Shown in pieces: positions 1-17,956 of a DNA stretch of 64,000 nt. The stretch lies in the NCBI GenBank assembly GCA_027943335.1, contig BSBK01008832.1:1-64000 (forward strand), written 5' to 3'. Source of the stretch: Chamaecyparis obtusa (taxonomy: Eukaryota; Streptophyta; Pinopsida; Cupressales; Cupressaceae). The notes below the pieces were generated by a model that was not told the DNA's origin, did not search any database, and saw only the letters and a program-made list of their open reading frames with translations. Within the stretch, counting starts at the first letter, position 1. Each line of letters begins with the position of its first letter. The translations under genes were made by a program, and so were the position numbers.

Positions 1-1207
1 ATGTAACATTGATCAAGTATACATTAACATCATAAATCATAAATAAGAAAGGGTTAGATCATAATCCATCACATAAGAAAGGTTAGTCTCATAATCAAAT
101 CAGTGACTAATAAGATAATCAAGATCATATATATATAATGTTGGAATTGTGGTCACCCAAAATTTAAATGACAAAATTGTGTTTACATTACATTTGAAAT
201 GTTGTGTGTAATAATATGATGAAAATGGGAATATAAGATGTACTTATTAACCTCAAATTCTCAAAGGAAGATCCAAATTGATTAACCACAAGAGGATGGT
301 CAATACATAGAGGAATCAATCGATGGAGAATATGAAGAAACTAGATAACCTTATATTCCATTATAGTAAGTGTGTATTGAAATCTTAATTGAATTGAAAA
401 TGAATACTAACCTCAAATAGGATAGATTTGGAAAATACTATTTTCTAATGCTTGTGTACAGTTTTGAGGAATTCTGCAACCGGATCTTTGATGGAAATGC
501 AGAAACAGAGAAAACCTAGAAATATTTTTCTTTTATGAGTGATGTCCTCCTTGACCCAAGACAGGGGTAAGATCTTACCTTTGGGTACAATCTTACCCCA
601 TGAGGTCATCCTTGACCTGCATTCTTCCCACGAAAATTTTGTTTGTGGATCTTGGAAGTTCACCAAAAAGGGTACTTAGATCTTCACTGATATTTGTTGT
701 CCCACACTTGGATCTGCAAGAAAAAGGGTTTTTTTTTTGTTGGATGAGGGGTTTTCCAAGGTCAAACCTTGGTTTGGAATCAACCTTGAAATGTAACTAA
801 AATTGTAATATATAAACAAAGTAAATGGAACTATTCACCTTGCTTATGTTGAAATCCTTGTGGAGGATTCAAATCCTTGAATCCACAAGTATGGATGATC
901 CAAATGAATGTGGAATTGAAGGTATGATGTCTCAAATCAATTGTATTAGATCTTCAACACCAATTTTGAGTGGATCTTGGAATAGGAAGAAGCTTGGATG
1001 AATGTGGATGGAGGAATCTTCACCAAGAGGGCTCCAAAGAGATTGATCTTGAATGCTTGAATGCTAGAGGATGAATGCTTGAATTAATTCCTTCTCCTTC
1101 TTTCTTGTTTGAAGATTTCTTGATCACTTGATTGCACTTGAGAGAGATAGATGACTTGATCATGGATTTATGAGATGTGTGGATGTGAAAATGGGAGAGG
1201 AAGGCTT

Positions 1208-1216
1208 CCTTTTATA
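1208..1216 (-). promoter_or_regulatory. Candidate TATA box, minus strand
   Basis: Read on the minus strand the site is TATAAAAGG. It is followed by a leader rich in TCAAG/GATCAAG repeats, of the kind seen downstream of LTR promoters. There is no gene directly downstream, so this is at best the promoter of a decayed LTR. Confidence 0.3.
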
Positions 1217-1411
1217 CTAGTCTAGGGCACAAACTTCTAGAGAGACCGACATAGAGGAATTAAATTACAATTAAGCCTTAACCCCTAGAAATGGACCTAG
1301 ATTAAATACAATTTAAGATTTTACCGTTACGAAATTTGAAACATCCAACCTGGAAGCAGGAAATAAAAATTTTGAAGCCAACATCCTGAAACCTCCAGAA
1401 TCTAAAATTTG

Positions 1412-1560
1412 GACCTAGGGTCAAGGTTGAGGTCGATTATGACCTAGGTCAAAGTTGAGGTCATCCTTGACCTAGGTCAAAGTCAAGGTCATCCTTGACC
1501 TAGGTCAAAGTCGAGGTTGACCTTGACCTAGAAGGTCATCCTTGACCCTTGAAGTCAAAG
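1412..1560. repeat. 28-bp minisatellite built on the palindrome GACCTAGGTC
   Basis: About five units. The core begins at 1441, 1469, 1497 and 1525, an exact 28-bp period, with a degenerate first unit at 1412. Each unit contains GACCTAGGTC (perfect dyad, or one or two changes) followed by AAAGT(T/C)GAGGTCATCCTT. The units differ by a few substitutions, so the array is not recent. Confidence 0.85.
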
Positions 1561-2259
1561 ATCTTTGTTTCTCAGGATAGAGTGCTAGAAAGACACTGGA
1601 AATAGGTGGAGAGAGAAGCAAAAAAGGAGGGAAAAAGCTAGATCCAATCAAAGACCCACTCAAAGGTGCTTGACATGACCCCAGACCACTTACTCCGAGG
1701 GATAAACCTATCCTAAATGAAAGTGCTTCCATTTTTGATGATACAATATATAAGAAAAGATGACAATAATCATGAACATGAAACTATAAGTATATCAAAA
1801 GTATAGTCTTGTAAGTTTAAGTATATCATGTACTATAAATCTATCAAAGTAAGATATGAATATAGAGTTTATCTATGATAATCATGTCATAATTATGTCC
1901 TACCACAAATTCATATAAGAGATTCATCTGAGAGGGTATTACAAAAGAAAAATTCCCCATGGTAGTGGGTTGTTATCCTTGGTCTTTTGTAAGGTTTGGG
2001 ATAACAAAATATTGATCATGTATAATATAATTACCCAACCTGACTATATTCATGTGACTGAATGGCCTTACCTCATGATTTTTGGGTGTCCCTTCATTAT
2101 TTGGCTATGATATAGCTACAATGATGATGATAAATGATATTTTGTAGGCTCATCTATCATTTCGACATTTACTAAAAATTCCATCATTAAATCATTCTGA
2201 TTGGGTATTTACAAATTATCTAGCACAAACATTTTGATAGGAGTCTTCTTCAAGTGATC

Positions 2260-3363
2260 TAGAAAATATTGAAAGAAGTAAAACTAACCTTTTTCTAACC
2301 TCTAGGAACAAAAACATCCATATGTCCTTGTAAAGGTTGTGCTAATACCTTATGTTGTTCTTTCATTGGCAATGGTTGTTCCCTTGATAAACTATGAACA
2401 TTCATAGGAGGTGGTGTTACAATATAACCTTGTGCACTTAAAAAAGCTTGATTTTGTTCCTTTTTAACTTGTTGATGACCTTTATTTTATTGATGACCCA
2501 TATCTACAACCCTTATCTTTGACCTTGTACTACTTGCAATAGGTTTCCATGTTTGATCTTGTGCATTATTAACCCCAATATATTCACTTGGTTGATAATT
2601 CATCAATATAACATCAGAAGTATAGTACTAGTTTTGAGAAACTTGATATTTGTGAACCTCCTTTGGTATGATATTTTGAGATGCAACATTATTTTGAAGT
2701 AAAAGAGCTTGATTCATCAAGGCCTTAGAAAAATTAGTCAAATGATTCTATTGATTGCAAGAAAAATGTTAAATCTCCTCTTGTGCCATGTTTTTTGCAC
2801 TGGTACCAGCTATCTTAAGGTACTTGGACCCATCAAGTTATAAGGTTTTCTTGTTATCTAATTAAAATCCCTTCCTTGACCCTGACTACAGCTTGATAGT
2901 TAGGATTATTTGACTGGTAAGGGGATTGATAAGACATATTACCCTAGTTTTTATGCCTCTCCAATCTTTTTCTCTTCCTGCAATAGGTCTGTAATATCTT
3001 CATAATGCTTTCAATTTTCTCCTTAAGCTCCTGATTCTGATTTTTACACTCTCAATATGGGGTTGTAGAAGTGTGTTGTTGAGCTGCAACCTGATTATTG
3101 AATGCTATAAATTATATAAAAATAACCACAATAGGGTGTATCATTGGTGTGATTGGCTGGATTACTACAAAATTAGGTATTTGAGGCTTTGGCCCAATCT
3201 TACTAGCCTGTATCAAGTTGTTTTCGACACTTATGGTAATATAAAATGAGGATGGTAAAAGATGATCCCCCATAGATTGATTATGCATTGATATATCACT
3301 ATTTAGTGCAGTAAGATAAAACATCGAAGCATAATCATTAGATAGTTTTACTAAAATAAGAGT
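2260..3363 (-). pseudogene. Retrotransposon gag remnant, C-terminal part
   Basis: The minus strand shows stretches of open frame separated by stops. One, beside the solo LTR, contains ASMFYLTALNSDISM; another, at about 2300-2750, is rich in Gln and Asn. Near 2800 there is a WYQCKKHG segment reminiscent of the spaced Cys/His region in plant gypsy Gag proteins. The frame continues across the solo LTR from the N-terminal part at 7963-8460, as expected if one gag was interrupted by the LTR insertion. No protease or reverse transcriptase follows, so the element is truncated or non-autonomous. The family cannot be named more closely by eye. Confidence 0.5.
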
Positions 3364-3368
3364 TCTTG

Positions 3369-7957
<4,589 letters not shown>

Positions 7958-7962
7958 GTTCT

Positions 7963-8460
7963 ACCTAATATCCTTTTGAAGCAATAATTGAAATTTGATA
8001 TTTTCTCATTATTTTACCTCTTTATAGTATTCAAATACTCAACTAGTAAAAAGTGGTTCAAATTTTCCTCAAATTGATAATTTAATTACTCTCCGAATTC
8101 ATCCCATGAGGGTATAGAATTAACAAGTAGCCCTCTAAACCATATTAGGGTTTTTCCCTTTGATGAAGCTAAAAATATATTTAATGTAACATCTTGGTGA
8201 GTTGCCTCATGTAAACTACATAACAAAACCACATCCTTGATATGCTCAACTACTGAAACATGCTCTTTGCCATACAAAAATGGTAGGTCGTTTAAGGAAG
8301 CTTCTGAAATATCATGATGTTGTTGAATATTCAAAGGACTTCTGAAGTTAAATGCCACAAAATGATGATTCCTGACCATAAGAGATGGAACATGGTAAAA
8401 ATGGGTTGACCATAGTTGATTATGCCTGATTGTACCTTTCTCATAAGATGAAAACACCAA
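7963..8460 (-). pseudogene. Retrotransposon gag remnant, N-terminal part
   Basis: The minus-strand frame at 8460-8086 has the layout of a plant gypsy Gag core: a LNDLPFLYGKEHVSVVEHI segment, then DVTLNIFLASSKGKTLIWF, then a SIPSWDEFGE segment. This matches the retrotransposon gag pattern of a target segment, a hydrophobic helix, a W-F motif and S(I/T)xSWDEF. Toward 7963 the frame decays but still shows EKISNFNYCFKRIL, which continues on the far side of the solo LTR. At about 8595-8615 the minus strand has TTTTTGGCACACTCAGTGGG, resembling the leader next to the primer-binding region of some plant gypsy elements. Confidence 0.6.
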
Positions 8461-10027
8461 ATCTAATGAAAACCATAAAACTCGAAGTCACTAGGTGTTG
8501 AAAAATACCTTCTTGAAGGTTGTAAATAGCTATTCACACCAAAACAATGGGAAAATGTGAATCTTAGAAGAACTAAAAATTTGTTCATGTCCCACTGAGT
8601 GTGCCAAAAACTATTCTCAATTCAAATTGCACTTGGAAATGTTATGTGTAAGACTTAATGATCTAGTTGAAACATAGAAACATTCCCAATATTGGGTTTT
8701 TGCAATGAGATTGAATCGTCAGATCATAGGCAGACTTAATCTTTTTTATCACATAAACTAAATGTTGACTTGAATGGGGATGAGATGGATAACTAAAAAT
8801 GTAAATAACTTTAAGTTCGAAAAAGTTATACACCAAAATTTCCTAATCCTAAGAGTTTTCACAACAACATGAACCCACAATAAATTTGAAAATAAAGATT
8901 AACTTTCAAAAATTCATATGTGATAGGGTAAATGTACAAACCTATATCACACTTTTACAAAGGAAAAGGTCAACAACACACAAACTATTCAACTTTAATG
9001 ACATAAATGTGACATTTGTGTTTAGATTTTGAAGATGATGTAAATTGATGAAATTTGTAAAATTGGATAAAGTTTATGCTTAATATTTTTTATTTTTTTA
9101 AATGAACAACAATTGACATAGTTTTTTAATTGTTGAAGTCCATTTTTCAATTGCTAAAAAATGTTAAAAATCTGGGGTCTAGTTCCTACCAAACAAGTAT
9201 ATACAAATAATGTTTTTTTCATCTGATTTCAAAATATGTTATAGATGAGATGTATAGCTGGTGTAGAAAAGAAGAAAGATTGGTTTTTGATGTATATTTT
9301 CTCTGATATAACTAGTCAAAGTCAAACTTATCCGAAAGTGACAATTTTCATCTCCCGTCAAATTTGTGCTATCAAATCTACACCATTCAGAAAAAATTAC
9401 ATATTCTTGAAGATGACTCTCTCTAGTGTTAAATCTAAATTTTAATTTTTTATGATATGATTTATTATTGTTTTCTTTATTTGAAGAAACATCTTATCGA
9501 ATGTTAAAATACCTACTTGCAGTAGTTTGAAATTACAATATATTAGATCTAATCAAAATACTATAAAACTTATATGACAATAATCTTGACTTTGAGCTCA
9601 ACAAAATGTTTTTTTTTAAATTTTTAAATATCATTAAAAAGAGTAGGAGTTATTAAAACATCACTTTTTATGAAATAATTTTGTTTCTTTCGTAATTGGA
9701 CCCAAATTAGTATAAACATGCATTTAATAATTATTTCAAATTGGAAAATTTGAAGAACTTATCTAATGAATCTAGCTAGACCATATGTTTGAAATTTTTT
9801 TTAATTTTTAGCTAGAAATACTCAAATTTAGTTGTGCTAATAAGTTATCCTTAAACGTGACATGACTTAGTGCTTTTACGGGCAATAACTAGGTATAAAG
9901 ATGGCTTGAGTGTTTCAATAACCATAAAAAGGCAAAAAAAATTTCATAAATTATTTTATTAATGAAGAAAAGGTCAACTCATAATAAATCAATACAAGAT
10001 AAGAAAGAAAATTTTGAGTCTCTATAT
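8461..10027. other. AT-rich stretch without recognised gene
   Basis: Apart from the possible gag leader near 8600, I see no coding, RNA or repeat feature that I can support. The one plus-strand open frame of note (9245-9445) has no recognisable motif and unremarkable composition. Confidence 0.5.
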
Positions 10028-12216
10028 CAAATCCAAGGAGAAAAATAAGAGACTAACATTATGGTGAGCTCTACGGTAAATTAAGGTCTAAGAAATCTCA
10101 TTAAAATTTTAAGGGGGTCATAGGAACCATCATGGTGACCATAGAATATAATCAAAAGAAATGATTTCTCTTTCATAATATAAAGGCTCACACATCAATC
10201 AAGTTAGCAACCAATAAAATCATAAGACGAATCATCATAAATAGAAATTCATGCTACATGGTAGTCAAATATCCCAAAATACAACTGTTCAAAGAAAATA
10301 ATCACCACAAGAGACCAGAACACTTAGGAAAAAAATTACCTCTCCTATGCCTCTGGTATTCGTACTCTAGGGCATAAAGACCATAACTACCAAATGACCA
10401 TCCAATACACAAGGCCATGATACTTCATAATACAAACAAAGAAAACCATGACATAACTAAGAGACATTCATTATCCTTCAAGACGAGATTATACACGAAT
10501 TCCTAGCAATAAATCCTCATACTAGTTAACAATAGTTTTCCCTTTAAGTACTAACAAAATGTCAATTCAAATTAATAACTCCTTCACTTAAAAAAAAAAT
10601 CACTATAATATCCTAATTCAAATTAATAAAACTAGATACTATTTCATGAAAGAGAAAATAAAATGAAACAAATAGAATAATAATCATATTTCTTTTAACA
10701 TGTAAATACAATAGCTAAATAGTTAAATCAATTTTTATCACATGACAAAGATTATTAGCAAGTATCTACCTTAAAATATGAGACATTTATTCAATATAAA
10801 ATAATTTAAAATACTTAACTAGTTATCAATTAACATTCTATCAAGATTTTTTAATCATAATTTATTTATAATTACATAAATAAATCTAACTAAACAAAAG
10901 ATATGGAATGGGCTAACAACTAAAAAATAAATAAATAAATAAAATCTATGTCCTCACCTTAGACATAATTTTGATTTATAATTGCTTAAACAAATTATAA
11001 ATCAAAATCTAGTCAATAATTACTTTCTAAACAATCACTAAACAAATATCCATCAAAATTACATAACTAGACACTGTTTATTAATTTCAAACATTCTATA
11101 TTTAACAATCAAACAATCAAATTATATTTACTAATAATCAATTACAGAGAGGATTAATTTAATTCAAGAATATGTTAACATTAAAATAAACTAACTATTA
11201 CCTAAGCAAAATTTAAAAAAATATACACATACAACTAAATTTATCTTAATAAAACTCATCTTTTGCTGTCCAATGTACGTATAGAACGGCAATTAGTAAT
11301 AATGGGAGACTATAGAAAATATGCAAAGTATCTAAGAACCAACTAACAAGAATCAAAATAAGAAGAAAGAAATTCCTTTGAGTCAAACATAGATAAAGAC
11401 AACAATTTTAATTTCATTATTCAAAAGTAAGTTCACATTAAGTATACACTAGTATACGATTGCAGCCCATAAGGAAGGCACGGGGCAGCAAGAAACGTAG
11501 GTCAAGGAATTATAAAAAAGAAACATGGATAGTTACGCTGCCATAAAACTACGCAGAGAAAGACGGGAAAAAAAGAAAAAAAAAACCACTAAAACATGTG
11601 GATAAAAACACTGAAGTACCAACCAATATAAAACCTATAACCAAGAGAATAAGGCGTTAAGTTCAAACAGATGAAAACACCAAACTTAAGCAGAGAAAGA
11701 TGTCAATAAAATAATCCATTGAAATGCCAAAAGCAGTTTTGAATTTTTCTGTAGACGCTAAAGGCAGGAATTGACAGAAAAAAATGAACCAAGGAAAAAT
11801 ACAACCTCTAACACAATGATATTTAATCACCCAAAGAAGAATAAAAAACATCCAGGTTACGATGTCAAAAAAAACAAATAGGTTGGGTGCCAATACGCTG
11901 CCAGAGACAGAAGTAAAGATAATAGGTATGCTACAGAACGGTACACCCAAAAGCAATGTTAAACAAAGAAACAACGCATTCAATTTTAAAACATAATAAA
12001 ATATTGTAATAAACACCTCCTTCAAATGTTATATCAAAGAATATACAATCATGTCAAGTTTAAAAGAAGGATCAACTGGAGAATCAAGATGATGGTCACT
12101 GTTCCATCACAACAAATAAAGAAGGATCATCTTCATCATAGGAAAGATGAATGTCATCAACGATGTCTCCCAAATCCTCAATGTAGGACTCCACAAACAA
12201 ACCTGCAATGTCTGTC
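10028..12216. repeat. Interspersed repeat, copy A (recurs at 36.1 and 42.2 kb)
   Basis: Starting at AACATTATGGTGAGCTCTA, this block aligns almost colinearly with 36090-38235 and 42240-44070. Shared landmarks are the block 'cctctcctatgcctctggta', the AT-rich centre, TTTGCTGTCCAA, and a region whose minus strand encodes a hydrophobic open frame in all three copies (11663-12025, 37647-37928, 43899-44231). The conserved hydrophobic frame could be coding or simply old sequence in common. The right end was cut by the LINE insertion. Confidence 0.8.
12010..12216 (-). pseudogene. Unknown acidic protein remnant, C-terminal piece (copy A)
   Basis: The minus strand encodes a piece with FVESYIEDLGDIVDDIH, colinear with the better preserved copy at 38028-38246. 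It is the last of three pieces of one old frame: N-terminal piece at 32381-32650, middle piece at 20225-20492. The LINE (12232-20209) and the gypsy compound (20498-32375) separate the pieces. In-frame stops are present. I do not recognise the family. Confidence 0.55.
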
Positions 12217-12232
12217 AACAAGCCATCTCATG

Positions 12233-13711
12233 TTCCTCTACCACACAACATTCACAATTATAACAATAACCTGCTCTGCAACTTCCCGCTCTGCCTTCAA
12301 ATTCAAACTGCCCGCCTCCCCTGGGGGGAATCTGTTCCCCACCCTAGACCCCATCTTGGTCCCGAGGCTGTTTCCTCTGGTACGAGACATACCGTGAAAG
12401 AATCAACGGAAGATTCCCAAAGTTCGTCCTCTTCTGTTGATGCCCCTTCGTCCCCGCCAAAGACAAGCTGGAAAGGAGCTCTTGTAGGTGAAGTCTAGAC
12501 TACTCTAGAATCACTCCTGGTGGATTTTGTTTAGACTGAGCAAGGCGTTGAACTCTCACTTTTGGATTCGGTGGTTAACAAGACCATGGCTGATTTCCAG
12601 TTGGCTCTGGTGGGTCATTTCTTCAACTTCTGACCTACCATCGAAATGGTCAAAAAGTGGGTGGCTACCTAGTGGAAGGTTAAGGGTTCTATCCTAACCT
12701 CTTCTATGCTTTGAGGGCTCTTCTATTTCAAGTTCAAAACTTTGGAGGATCTAGCCTTTGTTTTGTCGGGCTCGTGGGTCTATGGTAAGTATTTTATCGT
12801 TTTGGCGAAATGCAAACCTGGATTTAACCCGGTGACGGAGCTGAGTAGGACAGCTCCTGTGTGGGTCTGCCTCCCTGGACTTCCGCTTGAATATTGGGAC
12901 GAACAGGTGTTCAGGTGGATTGGTAACTCCTTGGGCACTTATATTACGGTGGACTAGGTAACCCGCTCTAAATCTAGGCTGGTGTTTGCTAGGTTCTGCG
13001 TTAATGTTACCCTAAATAAAACTCTCCCCAACTTTGTTATTTTGAAATCCAAGTTGTGTAGATGGACTTAGGATCTGGTTTATGAGAACGCCACCCTCTT
13101 TTGCCTGAAATTTGACTCTAGGGGCCACACCAGTGAAGTGTGCAAATCCTCTATGCACGAAGGAAAAACTAAGAGTAAGGATAAGGGCACCCCCGAGGAG
13201 CCACCTATGGTTGCACGGGAAGAGACGGAGAAGACCAGCCCCCCCTGGGTGACTGAAGTGCTGGAAAACCCAGAACTAAAAAACTTAGAGGTGGAAGAGG
13301 GTGAGATTGTCACCCCTCTAGAGAACGAGGGGGTAACTCCTGAACCTAAGGGCTTTGAACCCCTTCCGAAGGTTATGTCATTGGAGAACACCCCCGATGA
13401 TTACTACGGAGACATGTGTGATCACTGTTGTGGAGGCAGAGCAACCTGTCATTGTGGTCTCACTCAAAATAAAATCCCCTAAGGATACTACAAATCTTCT
13501 TTTGCAGTCGGAGGAAAGGAACTACCCTCCCTCACCCAGCTCCTTGGGTGATGTCCTCTATGAGGAAAATGATGGTGGAGAATGGAAGACGCAGAAAAAG
13601 AAAACTAAGCCCGAAAAGGTGGATGTGGGAATGGAAACACCCAGAGGGAGGCCATTAGAACATGCTAGGAGATCAAGAGGGACTACAAGGGAAGTTGCGG
13701 TAGGTAGGTAG
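12233..13711 (+). pseudogene. LINE ORF1 (DUF4283 / zinc-knuckle RNA-binding protein), broken
   Basis: ORF1 proteins of plant L1 elements bind the element RNA. Most of the frame is continuous with 12742-12957, where residues such as WVYGKYFIVLAKC, APVWVCLPGLPLEYWD and IGNSLGTYITVD give the DUF4283 pattern. Near 13090-13145 a degenerate zinc knuckle appears as FCLKFDSRGHTSEVC, with the second Cys of the first pair replaced by Phe. A charged Glu/Pro/Lys tail follows. Stops include TAG at 12496 and 12955, with others between. The frame shifts between about 13440 and 13480 and then runs to the TAG at 13709. No trustworthy start codon is visible, so the left limit is the element border. ORF2 begins 33 bp downstream. 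Confidence 0.75.
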
Positions 13712-13743
13712 CAAACCTTAGAAATAAGTTTTTAAAATAAGAA

Positions 13744-16700
13744 ATGATTTGTCTTTCTTGGAATATTAGAGGTCTTAACAGTCCCCTCAAGCAATGTGTT
13801 GTTAAACAATACATTTTTGCCCATAAGCTGGATATTCTGCCCATCCAAGAAGTTAAGATATCTTTCAATAATTTTGCCTCCCTGGCTAGCAGTCTCTGGT
13901 CGGGTGTTGAGTTTGCCTACTCGGAGGCCTCGGGTGCTTCCATGGTTATAGCCACCCTTTGGAATCCTAACACTATTATTGGTGAACCGCTGGCCTTCTC
14001 CCCGAACTTCCTTGCTATTACCTTAAGGAAAAATCAGATGGTCTGGCACTTGTTCAATATTTATGCCCCTAATACTCATAATGGTAGGTTGTCCCTTTGG
14101 AAGGATATCATCTATTGTATGGATCAGGATACCTCTGATAATTATTTGGTGATTGGTGACTTCAATACCCCCCTCTACCCCTATGAAAAACATGGAGGTC
14201 TAATGGACTATTTTGATAGTATGGGGGACCTTGCGGAATTTATCTCTTTCTCTGGTCTTTTGGACATTGATCTCAAAGGAAATCCCTTCACCTGGTCCAA
14301 CAAATGGAAGGGATCCCATCTTATACAACTGTGGCTAGATCAGGTCCTGACTACCTCCTCTTGGGACCTATGCTTGACCTCCACCCTGTCCTCACTCCCC
14401 AAAACCACCTCTGATCATAATCCCATCCTCCTTTGCTGGTCTGATTCCCCTAGGATTGGCTCCACCCCTTTCAGATTTGAGATTATGTGGTGCTCCCACC
14501 CCTCCTTTAGGGACCAAGTGAAATCCTAGTAGGCCACTCCTATAAAAGGCACTGCCATGTTTAGGAACGCCCAGAAACTAGAAATCATTAGGAAAGAAGT
14601 TAAAGGTTGGAATAAACATAATTTTGGGGATCTTTTTAAGAAGAAGAATGAGCTCATGGGGACCTTGGAATCCCTCCATGCCCAACTAGCCACTGGTAAT
14701 ATCCACCTCCAGTTGCAAATAGAAGAAGAAAAGACTAGACACAAGTGGTAGGAAGCTCTGCGAAATGAAGAAATCTACTGGAAGCAATGCTCCAAGATCT
14801 AGTGGCTTTCTGAACAGGATAGAAATACTGCCTTCATCCATAGATCTACTAGCAATCACAAAAGGAGAACCACCATCAATGCTATTAGGGATGAAAGAGG
14901 AAATGAAGTTACTAAAAGGACAAAATTATGCAGGTTGCAGCCAACTACTTTAAAGGATTGTATTCTAATGATGGTCAGTTTTTCCATGTTATTGGGCAAA
15001 ATCAGCTCCTGGAACACATCCAATGTGATGTTACTCATAGTGATAATGATTGCCTCACTGAATGGGTCTCTAATGAGGAAGTTAAAGCTACGGTCTTTAC
15101 TATGGGTTCTTATAAAGCTCCGGGCCCCGATGGTTTCACCCGACATTCTATCAAGAATACTAGGATATTGTTGGATTAGATGTCTCTCGTGCTGCCAGAG
15201 ATTTCTTCAAAATAGGGCAGATGCTAAAGCATCATAAAAAATCCTATATTGTGCTAGTTCATAAGAATGACAACCCCACCTCTATGTTGGATTTTAGACC
15301 TATCAGCCTTTGTCACACTTTTTACAAAATCCTCACTAAGATCCTGGTCAACAGAATGAAGCCCCTCCTAGACAAATTGATTAGTCCTACTTAGAAGGGC
15401 TTTGTTCCAGGAAGACAGATCTTGGATGCAGCCATATCTACTCATGAAATCATCCACTCCATGGATAGGAGCAAAGCACTAGGTATGGATTTCAAACTTG
15501 ATATCTCTAAGGCTTATGATAAAGTTAATTGGTCCTTCCTACATAAAATTCTTTGTAGAATGGGCTTTAATGAGAAATTTATTCCCATTATCCAAGAATG
15601 TACACAAATTGTTAACTTCTTTGTTTTGGTCAATGGCTCCCCGGGTGGCTTCTTTCAACCTGAAAAAGGTCTTTGGTAGGGTGACCTCCTCTCCCCATAT
15701 TTATTTATCATGGTGGCTGAGGTCCTCAACAGGACTCTGGCTATGCTCTTTTCCATGGGAAGAATAAAAGGAATCAAACCTGCTTCCACTCTGCTACAAG
15801 CGGTGCTGGAGCAATTTGTGGATGATACTTTCCTCTTTGGGTACTCATCAGTGGTTGAAGCTAGACAATGGAAGTATATTTTGGAGAACTATACCTTAGC
15901 CTCAGGATAGTATATAAACTATCAAAAAAGCAGTCTCTTCTTCTTCAACATGCCCATCGAGATCCAAACTAGAGTGCTTCAAATTTTGGGTTGTCAGTTG
16001 GCTTCAATCCCCTCTACCTACTTGGGCCTCCCTCTCACTGTCAAAGATGTCTCCCATGACTTATGGAACTCCATTCTGGAAAGAACTTAGAAAAAATTTG
16101 CTGGTTCAAAGGGGAAGATCCTGAGAAATGTTGGTAAACTCTAACTGGTTGCCTCTACTCTCCAAGGGATTCCTGCTTACTTCCTTTCCTTCTTCAAGAT
16201 CAAGAACAACATGGATGACAGGCTTGAAAATATCCAGAGAACCTTTTTGTGGGTCAGCTTGGAAGAGAAGAGGAGGATGTCCCTAGTCAATTGGGAAATG
16301 GTTTGCCTTCCTAAATGGCTTGGTGGATTGGGCCTTAGACAAATTGGCTTGCTGAATACAGCCCTCACCGTGAAAGTGGCTTGGAAGCTAATTGAAAGGA
16401 AAGCATATTGGTGCAAGATAATGGAATAAAAATACCTTCAAGGACACCCTTATGGGATGTTGTTCTAGGATAATGACCTTCCCATTGGTTCCAAACTTTG
16501 GACTAACATTTGCAAGTGCAAAACCATGATTTCTAAGGGGGTCTTCTGGCAACTCGGGGATAGGAGATCCATCAGATTCTGGCATGATTCTTGGATACAT
16601 AATTGCACCAACCTTGGAGGAAGGTTCAGTCCCCTCGTGAACTACATCAAACGTACCCTTGGTAACATAGTCTCTAACTACATGTCTGATAGGAGCTAGA

Positions 16701-17956
16701 AGGATTTAGCTCTTCTGGTCAAGGATAGACCTGAATTAAACCAAGCGGCTTATGAGCTTATGGAGATCCTACGAAATGTCAGGATGCCTAGAATTACTAG
16801 ACAAGACTTCATTATCTAGGCTCCCACCCATGCGGGCACCTTCTCTGTTAAGTCTTCTTATAATCTTCTTCTAAAGGAGGAGAATAATCTGGAAGATTGG
16901 AGTAAGGTATGGATCCCACAACTTACTCTAAAAATCAATTTCTTCTTGTGGATGCTTATGCATGGTAAAGTTTTAACTCAAGATAACCTCATGAGAAGAG
17001 GATTCTCCATTTCTAGCAGATGTGTCTTGTGCAAAAAGGAAGAGGAAATTATGGATCACCTATTCATACACTGTGAGTACTCTACTACTATATGGTAGGG
17101 AATTACTAAAAAATTGGGGGTCCACTAGGTTATGGGAAAGGATGTTCACCAATTTATTGGCTGGCAATCCCCCTCTAATCATCCTCTCCTCCAGCACCTA
17201 TGGCGGCTTCTTCCCCTGCACATATGTTGGACTATTTGGAAAGAAAGGAACAACAAAATATTTAGGGAGACCAAGTCTAGTCATGAGGCCTCACTCCATC
17301 TGGACACCAAGCTCCTATGTGAGAATGTTGGCTCAGCTAGTTGGAAACTCCCCTCGGTACCCCACTCTATCTAGGAAATTAAAACAGTGGATAAATGGAA
17401 CTTATTGACTGGCTTCACTAGGTTCAACAACTCCAAGTTAATGGATAGAAATGCTACTCGGTGGGTTATCTTGCCCATGGGCTGGACCAAACTAAAATTT
17501 GATGGTGCGGCTAATAACCTCACTCAGATTGGGGGTGGAGTGCTAAGAGACCACAATGGTGATTTCATGTTGGCTTACGCTGGCCCGCTCAAAAATAATA
17601 CCATCAACCAAGTTGAAGGAATGACTCTCCTTTGGGGATTAAAATTTTCCATTACCATGAATATCACACTGCTGATGATTGAGGGGGACTCAAAAGTGAT
17701 TTTGGAGGCCATAAAAAAAGAGTCGAGTGTGGGATGGTGGGTGAACACCATAATAGGGGAAATTTGGGAGCTTCTTAACAATCTAAAAAGCATGACTATA
17801 TCCCATACTTATAGGGAAGGTAATGACATTGTGGATTCTCTGGCTGCCACTGGGCTCAAACAAGCTAGGCTAGTGAATTGGAAGGTAGTCAATGAGCTAT
17901 CAAAGGAGACCCAGTGGCTTATTATGCGGGAAAGACATGTCATCAACAATGTTTGA
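13744..17956 (+). pseudogene. LINE ORF2 (endonuclease, reverse transcriptase, RNase H), broken
   Basis: Starts ATG at 13744 with MICLSWNIRGLNSP, the classic start of an apurinic-like endonuclease domain. That domain continues with IQEVK, VIGDFNTPL and the SDHNPILL motif and ends near 14500. The linker to reverse transcriptase is at 14557-14920. Reverse transcriptase shows KAPGPDGF (about 15115), LDFRPISLCH (15280), KLDISKAYDKVNW (15490) and the active-site FVDDTFLFG (about 15818). The zinc-binding region shows CVLCKKEEEIMDHLFIHC (about 17020-17070). RNase H lies at 17470-17850, with LKFDGAA, GGGVLRD, EGDSKVIL and REGND motifs. Two frameshifts (near 14920 and near 15150) and more than ten stops, mostly TAG (14527, 14530, 14749, 15677, 15908, 17372) plus TAA at 16427, disable it. 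The natural stop is TGA at 17954. Confidence 0.9.

Larger units (their letters stand above)
1..2259. other. AT-rich non-coding stretch, probably retroelement-derived
   Basis: No convincing gene is visible on either strand; the open frames here are short and do not resemble a known family. The stretch lies on the 3' side of the minus-strand gag remnant that begins near 2260, so it may be remnant LTR or internal sequence of that element. A minus-strand TATA-like site and a 28-bp tandem array lie inside and are listed separately. No LTR borders could be defined. Confidence 0.4.

Noticed and set aside
11663..12025. Hydrophobic minus-strand frame, possible membrane protein
   Set aside because: Present in three repeat copies but with different start, length and frame integrity; AT-rich sequence readily gives Phe/Leu/Ile-rich frames.
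12026..12397. A 123-residue plus-strand frame spanning the LINE border
   Set aside because: It crosses the target duplication, joining flanking repeat to LINE leader, so it cannot be an old gene; no motif.
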